From Rhodobacter sp. (GTDB taxonomy: Bacteria > Pseudomonadota > Alphaproteobacteria > Rhodobacterales > Rhodobacteraceae): a stretch of DNA of 41,679 nt. The translations under genes and the position numbers were made by a program. The number at the start of each line of letters is the position of its first letter. The first letter of the stretch is position 1. The stretch covers positions 1-41,679 of the forward strand of contig JAIYDR010000238.1 of the NCBI GenBank assembly GCA_027487395.1. Reading direction: 5' to 3'. Of this stretch, positions 25,827-34,186 are shown piece by piece. The notes beneath the pieces are model-generated. The model was not told the DNA's origin, made no database searches, and saw only the letters and a program-made list of their open reading frames with translations.

Positions 25827-26661
25827 GACAGCCGCCACCCAAGCCTTCGCCACCCTCGGCCATCCCGGTCGCCTTGCCGTGTTCCGGCTGTTGATGCGCT
25901 TTGCCCCGCAAGGCGTGCGGCCAACGGAAATCGCCGAGGCGCTGGGGCTGAAGCAAAACACGCTGTCGCACCATCTGGCGGACCTGACCGAGGCGGGCTT
26001 GGTGCAGGTCACCCGCCAAGGGCGATCGCTGTTCTATGCCATCGATCTGGCGGTGGCCGAGGCGATGATCGCCTATCTCGCGCTCGATGTTGGGCGGGCA
26101 CGCGCTGACCTTCTGACCACAGTTCACACCATGACAGGACACTCCACCATGCAAGCCTCTGGTTTCAATGTGCTGTTCGTTTGTACCGGCAACTCTGCCC
26201 GGTCGATCTTTGCCGAAGCGCTGTTGCGCGATTTGGGCAAAGGCAAGATCATCGCCCATTCCGCCGGAACCCGCCCCGGAACGGAGCTGAACCCCTTCGC
26301 GCTCGACGTGCTGCGCCGCAATGGCCACGCAGTGGGTGATCTGCGCTCCAAACACATCTCCGATTTTCAGCAACCAGACGCGCCGGTAATGGATTTCGTC
26401 TTCACCGTCTGCGACACGGCGGCGGGTGAGGACTGCCCGCCTTGGCCGGGCCAGCCGATCACTGGCCATTGGGGCCTGCCCGACCCGGTCAAGGCAACCG
26501 GGACCGAGGCCGAAAAGGCGCTCATCTTTTCCCAGACTTACGGGGCACTGCGCCGGCGGATCGCGGCCTTTGTCGAACTGCCCTTTGCCGAACTGAACCG
26601 CCTGTCGTTGCAAGCCCGCGTCGATGCCATCGGCACCGACACCTCTGATCTGAAAGGCTGA
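25819..26661 (+). CDS. ArsR-family HTH regulator fused to LMW-PTP-type arsenate reductase (ArsR-ArsC)
   Basis: [43 protein letters not shown]; Ars[20 protein letters not shown] (CX5R), [27 protein letters not shown]. Confidence 0.95.
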   Translation: MEMTAATQAFATLGHPGRLAVFRLLMRFAPQGVRPTEIAEALGLKQNTLSHHLADLTEAGLVQVTRQGRSLFYAIDLAVAEAMIAYLALDVGRARADLLTTVHTMTGHSTMQASGFNVLFVCTGNSARSIFAEALLRDLGKGKIIAHSAGTRPGTELNPFALDVLRRNGHAVGDLRSKHISDFQQPDAPVMDFVFTVCDTAAGEDCPPWPGQPITGHWGLPDPVKATGTEAEKALIFSQTYGALRRRIAAFVELPFAELNRLSLQARVDAIGTDTSDLKG

Positions 26662-26666
26662 CCCCC

Positions 26667-27674
26667 ATGACCCGCATCGCCCTGAACGGCCTTGGCCGCA
26701 TCGGCAAACTCGTCCTGCGCGATCTGATCGACACCGGCGCGGGCGGTGAGATTGTGCTTTTGAACGACCCGATGGGCGATGCTGAACAGCACGCCCTGCT
26801 GATGGAGTTTGACTCTGTCCACGGTCGCTGGCGCACCCCAGTTGGTCACACGGCGGATGCGCTGGTGCTGAACGGCCAGACCATCCGCCTGACGCATGAG
26901 AAAACCATTGAGGCGCTGCCCTTGGCCGAACTGGGCGTCGATCTGGTGATCGACTGTACCGGCGTGTTCAAGACCGGGGCCAAGGTCGCGCCCTATTTCG
27001 CAAGCGGCGTGAAAAAGGTCGTGGTCAGCGCGCTGGTCAAGGATGGCGGGGCGCTGAACATCGTTTACGGCGTCAACCATCATCTGTACGACGGCTCGCA
27101 AGCCCTTGTCACGGCAGCCTCTTGCACCACCAACTGCCTTGCGCCGGTGGTCAAGGTGATCCACGAAAACCTTGGCATTCGCCACGGATCGATCACCACC
27201 ATTCATGACGTCACAAACACCCAAACGATCGTGGACCGCCCGGCCAAGGACATGCGCCGCGCGCGCTCGGCCCTGCTGAATCTCATCCCCACCACCACTG
27301 GCAGCGCCACGGCGATTGCGCTGATCTACCCGGAACTCAAGGGCCGCCTGAACGGCCATGCCGTCCGCGTGCCGCTGCTGAATGGCTCGCTGACCGATTG
27401 CGTCTTTGAGGTGGAGCGTGCGACGACCGTGGAAGAGGTCAACGCCCTGTTCGCCGCCGCCGCCGCAGGACCGCTGGCGGGCATCTTGGGCTATGAAACG
27501 CGCCCCCTCGTGTCCTCGGATTTCACCAACGACCCGCGCTCGTCGATCATCGACGCGCAAAGCACGATGGTCACCGGCGGCACGCAGGTGAAGGTCTACG
27601 CGTGGTACGACAACGAATGGGGCTATTCCTGCCGCCTCGCCGACATCACCCGCATGGTCGCCCAAAGCCTCTGA
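26667..27674 (+). CDS. ArsJ-associated glyceraldehyde-3-phosphate dehydrogenase
   Basis: GAPDH fold INGLGRIGK-like start ([14 protein letters not shown]), catalytic [14 protein letters not shown]; sits between arsR-arsC and arsJ. Confidence 0.95.
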   Translation: MTRIALNGLGRIGKLVLRDLIDTGAGGEIVLLNDPMGDAEQHALLMEFDSVHGRWRTPVGHTADALVLNGQTIRLTHEKTIEALPLAELGVDLVIDCTGVFKTGAKVAPYFASGVKKVVVSALVKDGGALNIVYGVNHHLYDGSQALVTAASCTTNCLAPVVKVIHENLGIRHGSITTIHDVTNTQTIVDRPAKDMRRARSALLNLIPTTTGSATAIALIYPELKGRLNGHAVRVPLLNGSLTDCVFEVERATTVEEVNALFAAAAAGPLAGILGYETRPLVSSDFTNDPRSSIIDAQSTMVTGGTQVKVYAWYDNEWGYSCRLADITRMVAQSL

Positions 27675-27792
27675 TCCCTTCCCCGTTGCTCAAATATCCC
27701 GGGGGGTCGTTCATCGGCTTCGCCATCGGTTCGAGAACTGATGGACGACGGGGGCTGGCCCCCCGCTCCTATCCGAAAAAACAGGAGCCTCC

Positions 27793-29040
27793 ATGTCTGT
27801 CGTAAACCCAATCCGCGCCTATGCCGCTGTCACTGCGGCCTATTGGGCCTTCATGCTGTCAGACGGGGCCTTGCGGATGCTGGTTCTGTTGCATTTCAAC
27901 GCCTTGGGATTTTCACCGGTGCAACTGGCGTGGCTGTTTCTGCTCTATGAGGTGGCGGGGATCGTGACCAACCTTGCCGCTGGCTGGCTGGCCGCCCGCT
28001 TTGGTCTGGCGGCAACGCTCTATGCCGGATTGGCCTTGCAAATCGGGGCCTTGGCGGCTTTGGCGCAGCTGGATCCGGCGTGGTCGGTTGCGGCTTCGGT
28101 GGTCTTTGTCATGGCGGTGCAGGGCGTGTCGGGGGTGGCCAAGGATTTGGCCAAGATGTCCTCGAAATCGGCGGTCAAACTGTTGGCCCCCACTGCCGAG
28201 GGCGGACTGTTCCGTTGGGTCGCCTGGCTGACCGGATCAAAGAACGCGGTCAAGGGTTTGGGCTTTTTCCTTGGTGCCGCACTTTTGGGGCTGGCTGGGT
28301 TCACAGCCGCAGTTTGGGGGATGGCGGCTGTGTTGACGGTCATCCTGATCGCGGTGCTCTTGTTCCTGCCGAAAGGTCTGCCCGGACGGATGAAAGCGGA
28401 GGAGGCATGGTCAGGCTGGCGCTCGCGCGATGTCCGCGTAAACCGACTGTCACTGGCACGGCTGTTTCTCTTCGGCGCACGCGATGTGTGGTTCGTCGTC
28501 GGTATCCCGATCTATTTCCAGATGGTGCTCTCGGATGGCACGGCCGAGAGCCGTCGCGCGGCGTTCTTCCTTGTCGGCGGTTTCATGGCGCTCTGGATCA
28601 TCGCCTATGGCGCGGTACAGGCCATGGCCCCGCGCATCCTTGGCGGCAAGGGGCAGTCTGAGGGCGCCATCACCCGCAAGGCAGTATCATGGGCCGGCGC
28701 CTTGGTTCCTATTCCCTTTGCGCTGGCGCTGGCGGCGACTTTGGCAGGGGGACCGACGCCTTGGCTGACGGGGCTTTTGGTGGCGGGATTGCTGCTGTTC
28801 GGCTTTGTCTTTGCGGTCAATTCCTCGGTCCATTCCTATCTGATCCTTGCCTTTGGACAGGCCGAGCGGATCACCCGCGATGTGGGGTTTTACTACATGG
28901 CCAATGCGGCGGGGCGACTCATCGGCACGCTGCTTTCCGGCCTGAGCTATCAATTCGGCGGTCTGTCCCTCTGCCTTGCCACCGCAGGTGCGATGGCACT
29001 GGCCAGTTGGATCGCAGCCCGACGCTTGCTGCCCGGCTAG
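27793..29040 (+). CDS. arsJ: organoarsenical efflux MFS transporter
   Basis: 12-TM MFS; YWAFMLSDGALRMLVLLHFNALGFSPVQLAWLFLLYEVAGIVTNLAAGWLAARFGL is typical ArsJ; follows the GAPDH gene. Confidence 0.92.
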   Translation: MSVVNPIRAYAAVTAAYWAFMLSDGALRMLVLLHFNALGFSPVQLAWLFLLYEVAGIVTNLAAGWLAARFGLAATLYAGLALQIGALAALAQLDPAWSVAASVVFVMAVQGVSGVAKDLAKMSSKSAVKLLAPTAEGGLFRWVAWLTGSKNAVKGLGFFLGAALLGLAGFTAAVWGMAAVLTVILIAVLLFLPKGLPGRMKAEEAWSGWRSRDVRVNRLSLARLFLFGARDVWFVVGIPIYFQMVLSDGTAESRRAAFFLVGGFMALWIIAYGAVQAMAPRILGGKGQSEGAITRKAVSWAGALVPIPFALALAATLAGGPTPWLTGLLVAGLLLFGFVFAVNSSVHSYLILAFGQAERITRDVGFYYMANAAGRLIGTLLSGLSYQFGGLSLCLATAGAMALASWIAARRLLPG

Positions 29041-30017
29041 GCCAGAGGCTGCCACGCCTGCATCACAGTCTGCCCGCGCCCTGCCCGCTTGGCGGCGTAT
29101 AGGGCGGCATCGGCTTGCCTGAGCAAGGCATCGGGCTGCGGAAAGGCACGCGGCGGTGACAGGATCAAGCCGCCGCTGGCCCCGATGCGGCAGGGCTGAC
29201 CCTCAAACGGGATCGGACGTGCCAAGCGCCGCGTCACCCGCTCGGCCACCTGCATCGCCCGCGCGGCATCGGCCATGCCTGAGAGCAGCACCACGAACTC
29301 ATCCCCGCCCAAGCGCGCCAGCGTATCCCCGGCCCGCGTCTCCTGCGTCAACACGCGGGCCACTTCTGCCAGCACATGATCGCCCGCGGCATGGCCAAGG
29401 CTGTCATTGACCTGCTTGAACCGGTCCAAATCCAGTTGCAGCAGCGCGAAACCTTCGACCCCGGCGCAGTGATCGGCCAAAGCGCCCTCTAGCGCGCGGC
29501 GGTTGCGCAGGCCGGTCAAGGGATCGGTCAGCGCCTGTTCTTGCGCCACAGCCTGCGCGCCCTGCAAGCGGCGGTTCAGGCTGCGCAATTCGCTGGACAC
29601 GGCAGCATTCGCCTCAACCAGCCACAACAGGTCAACCGTGCGGTCGGTCGGGCCGAAATCGGCTTCGGTCAGCTCCAGATCCCGCACGGCGGAGGGCACA
29701 TCGACAAAGGCCAAGGCGAGCAGAAGCCCACCCCCCGGCACGGGCAGCGCAAGGCCCTGCATCGGATGGCGCGGATCACTGCGCAGCACCAGTTCCACCG
29801 GCCCCCCTTGCCACAGCGCGTCAAGATCAGTGGGACGGTGCAGGGTGAACAGGTCGGTGACCCCATGCTCCACCGCGCCCGCACCGATCAGACGCCGGAG
29901 TGTTGGGCCAAACCCGGTCACCCGCCCCTCTGCCGCCAGTGCCAGATGCAGGGGCATCAACCGCGCCAAAAGGCTTGCCGGAAACATCGTATCGGTCTGG
30001 GCGAAAGCGACGGTCAT
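29037..30017 (-). CDS. diguanylate cyclase with HNOBA-like N-terminal domain
   Basis: GGDEF active site RLGGDEFVVLL, RxxD I-site (RAGD) 5 residues upstream of GGDEF; N-terminal PxHLAL, WLVEANAAVSSELRSLNRRL. Confidence 0.92.
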   Translation of the reverse strand: MTVAFAQTDTMFPASLLARLMPLHLALAAEGRVTGFGPTLRRLIGAGAVEHGVTDLFTLHRPTDLDALWQGGPVELVLRSDPRHPMQGLALPVPGGGLLLALAFVDVPSAVRDLELTEADFGPTDRTVDLLWLVEANAAVSSELRSLNRRLQGAQAVAQEQALTDPLTGLRNRRALEGALADHCAGVEGFALLQLDLDRFKQVNDSLGHAAGDHVLAEVARVLTQETRAGDTLARLGGDEFVVLLSGMADAARAMQVAERVTRRLARPIPFEGQPCRIGASGGLILSPPRAFPQPDALLRQADAALYAAKRAGRGQTVMQAWQPLA

Positions 30018-30604
30018 GCGGGGGCAGCCAGCCGAAAATCGCGGGCTAGGGCGTGGTGTCCGTCCAGCAGATCGATGCGGATGCAGGGCGTGCCCGCCTC
30101 GGCCTCGATCAGCACCAGGGCACCATGCTCATCCGCCATCGCCCGGATCAAGCCCACCAGCAGCGCGGCAAAGGGGGCCGACAGTATGTCCCCCTGCCCG
30201 CCCGCAACGGTCACACGAAAGCATTCCGGGGTCAGTGCCGAAACCTGCAGCGCGGGCAGGTGCAAATCAGGCACGGCCAATCGCACCCGCCCCGGCAAAT
30301 GGGTCAGCGAATGCACAAAATCAGGAAACCCAGCCCCGCCAAAACGCAACAGGCGCCGCACACCATCCCGCCTTGGGTGGGAGACAAGATAGGTCCCCAT
30401 ATCCTCCAGCAAGCTGTCGCGGCTGCGGTTCAGCCGTGTCGCCGCACGGTCCAGCAGCGCCATCGCCAAAGCGGGGTCATAGGTCAGCATTGCCTCAAAC
30501 CCCTGCGCGGGCAGGCGTAGGTCAGAGGCCACCGCCTGCCAGAACGCAGCACCCCAGATGTCGCGCAGAAAGGATTGAATCGCCCGAAGGATCAGCCCAT
30601 GCAT
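30014..30604 (-). CDS. H-NOX (heme NO-binding domain)-like protein, proximal His absent
   Basis: MHGLILRAIQSFLRDIWG, FGGAGFPDFVHSLTHLPGRVRLAVPDL, C-terminal GLIRAMADEHG; overlaps the downstream GGDEF gene by 4 nt. Confidence 0.85.
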   Translation of the reverse strand: MHGLILRAIQSFLRDIWGAAFWQAVASDLRLPAQGFEAMLTYDPALAMALLDRAATRLNRSRDSLLEDMGTYLVSHPRRDGVRRLLRFGGAGFPDFVHSLTHLPGRVRLAVPDLHLPALQVSALTPECFRVTVAGGQGDILSAPFAALLVGLIRAMADEHGALVLIEAEAGTPCIRIDLLDGHHALARDFRLAAPA

Positions 30605-30659
30605 CACCCACCCCCTGTCACCTTGGGGGCAGATTAGGATGCGATCCTTAAGCCATTCC

Positions 30660-32390
30660 TTACGGCAGCAGCACCAAGCCGGTTTCCGCCCCCCCCAGAT
30701 CAATCCGATTGATCGGCGCAGGCGTCAGCGCGGGTGGCGCATTCTGCAGCGCCAGCAACAGTGCCTCGGCGGTGGCGAATTGCGGCAAGGCCCCGGTCAA
30801 GGACCCGACGGTGACAAACCGCGCCAAGCCGTCATCGCCCAAGGCCAGCCCGGAAAGCTCGACCCACCCCCCCGCGTCGCGGGTCACGACCAAACCCTCT
30901 TCGCCCGGCCAGCGCGGCAGGAAATCCCCCACCACAAAAACGCAGCCCGGACGCCCATCGGCAAAGGTGCTGCGACAGGCGGCAAGCCATATCTGCATCG
31001 TCTCTGGCAGGACGGCGGTCATCAGCAAGTCGCGCGTCGCTGTGGCCCCCGGCGGCTGCAAGGGCATCGCGGCGGTCAGATGGGCCAGCACCGCCGCTTG
31101 GGGCACAGGTTCGGGGACGATCGCCTCTTTTAACCGGCTGGCCAACGCCTCTTGCCCCGGTTGCTTGGCCATCTCTTCCAGGCTTGCGCGGGCGGCGGCC
31201 CCCGCCTTACCCCAGCTTTCCAGCGCCACGACATCCAGCGCCGCAATCGGGGTTTTTCCGGTCTCAAACCGGGCCATTTGATCCTTGGCCGAGATATCCT
31301 CGGCCGGGATCACTGCCAGCCACAGCGCCGCCAGCACGACCGTCACCAAGGCCATCCCGCTATTCGCGCTGCGGATGCGCGCCATCCAACGCGACCCCAA
31401 CGCAACCGATCCGGCATAGGCCAGACCGTACCCCAGCCCGAGCCCGGCCAAAAGCGCAATGAACAGCCTGTCCGGCGTCCAGCCATAGTCCTCCACCCGC
31501 AGCCAGACCGCCCAAGCCGCCAGCGCGGCAGGCAAGGGCAGCATCAAGGCCATCGCCTGCGTTGCGGTGCGCATCAGCTTGCCTTTGACGGCCTGCTCAT
31601 CCTCACGGTCAACAGCCGTGGTCACCAGCGTCGCGGCGGCGGCGGTCATGGCAAGCAGCGTTGCCGCCGCCGATAGCCCGCCAAAGCCCGCCATCCCGTT
31701 CAAGGGCAGCGCCATCAGAAACACCACCAGCACCACAAGCACCGGGATCAAAGGCAGCCTCAGCAACCCCAAGACCAGCGTGGGCGACAGTATCCCGGCC
31801 ATTTCGGCCACCACCGCCAAGGACAGGCCCAAAGCCGTCCCAATGATCAGCCACTTTATCGGATCAATCATCAGCAGGGTATCGATGACATCCAGCCCGA
31901 CCAAGCTAAACAAAAGATGCGACAGGCCGATCAGCGCCCAGACCAGCGCGGTAAAGATCAGCGCCGCCGTGATGCGCACCACCAAGGACCAGCTTTCGCG
32001 AAACAGGCTTGCGTAATCGCGCCACCCGGCCTTGCCTCCCGCCGCGATCAGAAAGGGCAAAGGCAGGAAGGCAACGGCAAAGCCAGACAAGATCGGCAAG
32101 CCGGTCGACAGGTAAGCCTCAGCCGTCGCATAGCGCTGCGCCCCCACCAGCATCAGCCCGGCCACAGCCACCCCCACGAGCAGCGCAGACAACGTTGCCC
32201 GGCCATAGCGCACCGGCCCCACCATCACCATCAACGCACCGGCAAAGACCGCCGCAAACACGGCACTTCCCAAGGCAATTTGGTCCGAGACCTGATCCCG
32301 TCTCAGCACCTCGGCCAACGCATACAGCCCTGCGCCGCAGAGCGCACCCGTGAGTGTCAGCGCCCCTCGCCGCCGCAGACGCCTGTCCAT
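30660..32390 (-). CDS. DUF4153-type multi-pass membrane protein
   Basis: Many TM segments in the N-terminal two thirds and a soluble C-terminus; RDYASLFRESWSLVVRITAALIFTALVWALI. Confidence 0.8.
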   Translation of the reverse strand: MDRRLRRRGALTLTGALCGAGLYALAEVLRRDQVSDQIALGSAVFAAVFAGALMVMVGPVRYGRATLSALLVGVAVAGLMLVGAQRYATAEAYLSTGLPILSGFAVAFLPLPFLIAAGGKAGWRDYASLFRESWSLVVRITAALIFTALVWALIGLSHLLFSLVGLDVIDTLLMIDPIKWLIIGTALGLSLAVVAEMAGILSPTLVLGLLRLPLIPVLVVLVVFLMALPLNGMAGFGGLSAAATLLAMTAAAATLVTTAVDREDEQAVKGKLMRTATQAMALMLPLPAALAAWAVWLRVEDYGWTPDRLFIALLAGLGLGYGLAYAGSVALGSRWMARIRSANSGMALVTVVLAALWLAVIPAEDISAKDQMARFETGKTPIAALDVVALESWGKAGAAARASLEEMAKQPGQEALASRLKEAIVPEPVPQAAVLAHLTAAMPLQPPGATATRDLLMTAVLPETMQIWLAACRSTFADGRPGCVFVVGDFLPRWPGEEGLVVTRDAGGWVELSGLALGDDGLARFVTVGSLTGALPQFATAEALLLALQNAPPALTPAPINRIDLGGAETGLVLLP

Positions 32391-32520
32391 AATCGCCCCT
32401 CCTCAACCTACATGCGCCGAAGGCTATCCGCTGCTGTGCCGTCACGGAAGAGGGCGCAGAACGGGAACTGATGGCGCTAACGCGCGTTGTTTGCCGACGA
32501 TCCTGATCCAGAGGTTCACT

Positions 32521-32769
32521 ATGTCCCCCTTGTCCGCCGTGTCTGTCCTGAAAGAGGCCGCCATCCCGACCGTCTTTGGCGTGAATTGCTCTTTGGACGG
32601 GTTGCACTCCGTTCCAACGCCGCCGCCCAATCCTGATCCCGAGGATGACCCTCCCGAGGAAGACCCGGCAGAGGATGCGCCTTTCCCCGATGACGTTCCA
32701 CAAGAGATGCCGCCGAACGACGACCCGACTTGGGACATCCCAGATGAGATGGCGCTTTCGACCAATTGA
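32521..32769 (+). CDS. small very acidic, proline-rich protein (82 aa)
   Basis: ATG at 32521 with AGAGG about 6 nt upstream; PTPPPNPDPEDDPPEEDPAEDAPFPDDVPQEMPPNDDPTWDIPDEM. Confidence 0.5.
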   Translation: MSPLSAVSVLKEAAIPTVFGVNCSLDGLHSVPTPPPNPDPEDDPPEEDPAEDAPFPDDVPQEMPPNDDPTWDIPDEMALSTN

Positions 32770-32912
32770 CCGGCCCGAGCACTGCAAGATCAGACCGGCG
32801 GCCATCGCACCACGGCCAATCGGCCCGCGCAATTTCAGACTTGAGAAAGCCCAATGCCCGTGGCCGCGCGTCTGAAAACGGGCGTTGACCGATATCTTGT
32901 GCAGGCAAGGCG

Positions 32913-33698
32913 TCATTCGGCAGGAACGCGCACCCGTTCAACGGCAAATGCGGCAGTGCGGGCAAGATCGGACAGTGTCGCCTCCAGCGCCAGTTGGGCC
33001 TCGGCCAGCGCAGCAAGTTCATTCAGACAGGCCGTGACGTCGGTGGCATGACTCTGGCGCAGATGCTCTGAATAGCAGGCCAGCATCGCAACGGGTTGCT
33101 CCTCGTAATGAACCGCGACAGCGATCATGCTTTGATAGGCGGCAAATTTCCCATTGAAGCAGTTAATCCGGCCAAAGCCCGGCGAAAGGCGTGCTTCGGG
33201 AATGAAGATCAGTTTCCGATAAAGGTCCTTGATCGCAAATCCGCGGACATCGCGATCAGGCAGATGGCCGAAGCGGCTTGCAAAATACAAAAAGCGGTCA
33301 CCCATAAAGGCCAACCCTGCTGCGTGAGACTGGGTCACAAGACAGGCCACACGGCAAAGACCATCAAGACGAGGTTGATCCTGCGGGACAAGTTCACGCA
33401 ATTTTTGCAGGGCTGCAAGTCGCCGCAACTCCGCAGTGTGGTCCTCATCGCGCAGCATCGCCGCATTCGTCAAGGGTGATGTCGCGGCTTGCGCCGCATC
33501 GTCTTTCGATTTGTCTTGCGACTTCGGCAAAGAGTATCCTTCCAATGGGTCAAGCCGTTTCACAACGCGGTATTCGGTTGTACACGGGGCCAAGCTATTG
33601 GCCTTACAAACCGTTCTGCACCAGAAACGGTCAAATCGGTTGATGCGGCGGCGATTTTGCGAGCATGTCCGGCGCAGCACGATGTCGCATGACAACAT
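32913..33698 (-). CDS. GAF-domain-like protein (N-terminal start uncertain)
   Basis: ALQKLRELVPQDQPRLDGLCRVACLVTQSHAAGLAFMGDRFLYFASRFG...DVRGFAIKDL, ends in a helical ALAEAQLALEATLSDLARTAAFAVERV. Confidence 0.7.
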   Translation of the reverse strand: MLSCDIVLRRTCSQNRRRINRFDRFWCRTVCKANSLAPCTTEYRVVKRLDPLEGYSLPKSQDKSKDDAAQAATSPLTNAAMLRDEDHTAELRRLAALQKLRELVPQDQPRLDGLCRVACLVTQSHAAGLAFMGDRFLYFASRFGHLPDRDVRGFAIKDLYRKLIFIPEARLSPGFGRINCFNGKFAAYQSMIAVAVHYEEQPVAMLACYSEHLRQSHATDVTACLNELAALAEAQLALEATLSDLARTAAFAVERVRVPAE

Positions 33699-34186
33699 GC
33701 TGATCGTTCAAATTCGGGGGCCTTCGACACCTCACGACTTGCAGATTTTATGTGGTTTCAACTTTAGAACCATCCAGCACGCAAAAACTGTTTCATTGCC
33801 ATGATGTACATCGCGGAGGATGGGTTTCCAATCCTGCGGAAATAACGCGCCTCCGCAAAGTCGATTGCTTCCAAGGCATCTGCCATACTTATGGGCAGAT
33901 TGAATGCATCGCCGCCAAAGTTACGGTGCAATCTCTAAATGAAAAACGCAAGGCATTGCCCGCAAAGGCAGAGCGCCTGCCGTCTGGCAAGGCAGCTTGA
34001 ATTCAGGGCACCCTGTGGCGCCCGATTTGCTCCAATAGAAAATGTAAATTTTACAGCAACTTAAACAGAGTTTTTGATTGGACTAACCGCCCTTTGCGCG
34101 AAATGCCACCTCGGCACCTATTCTTTCGGACAGGCCATAGCCCAAGTCGGACGATGCGCGCAGGGCAATCGCCGCGCCTGACCGGA

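Noticed and set aside
33752-34000. 82 aa plus-strand ORF
   Set aside because: No recognisable motif, no good ribosome-binding site, atypical composition for this genome.
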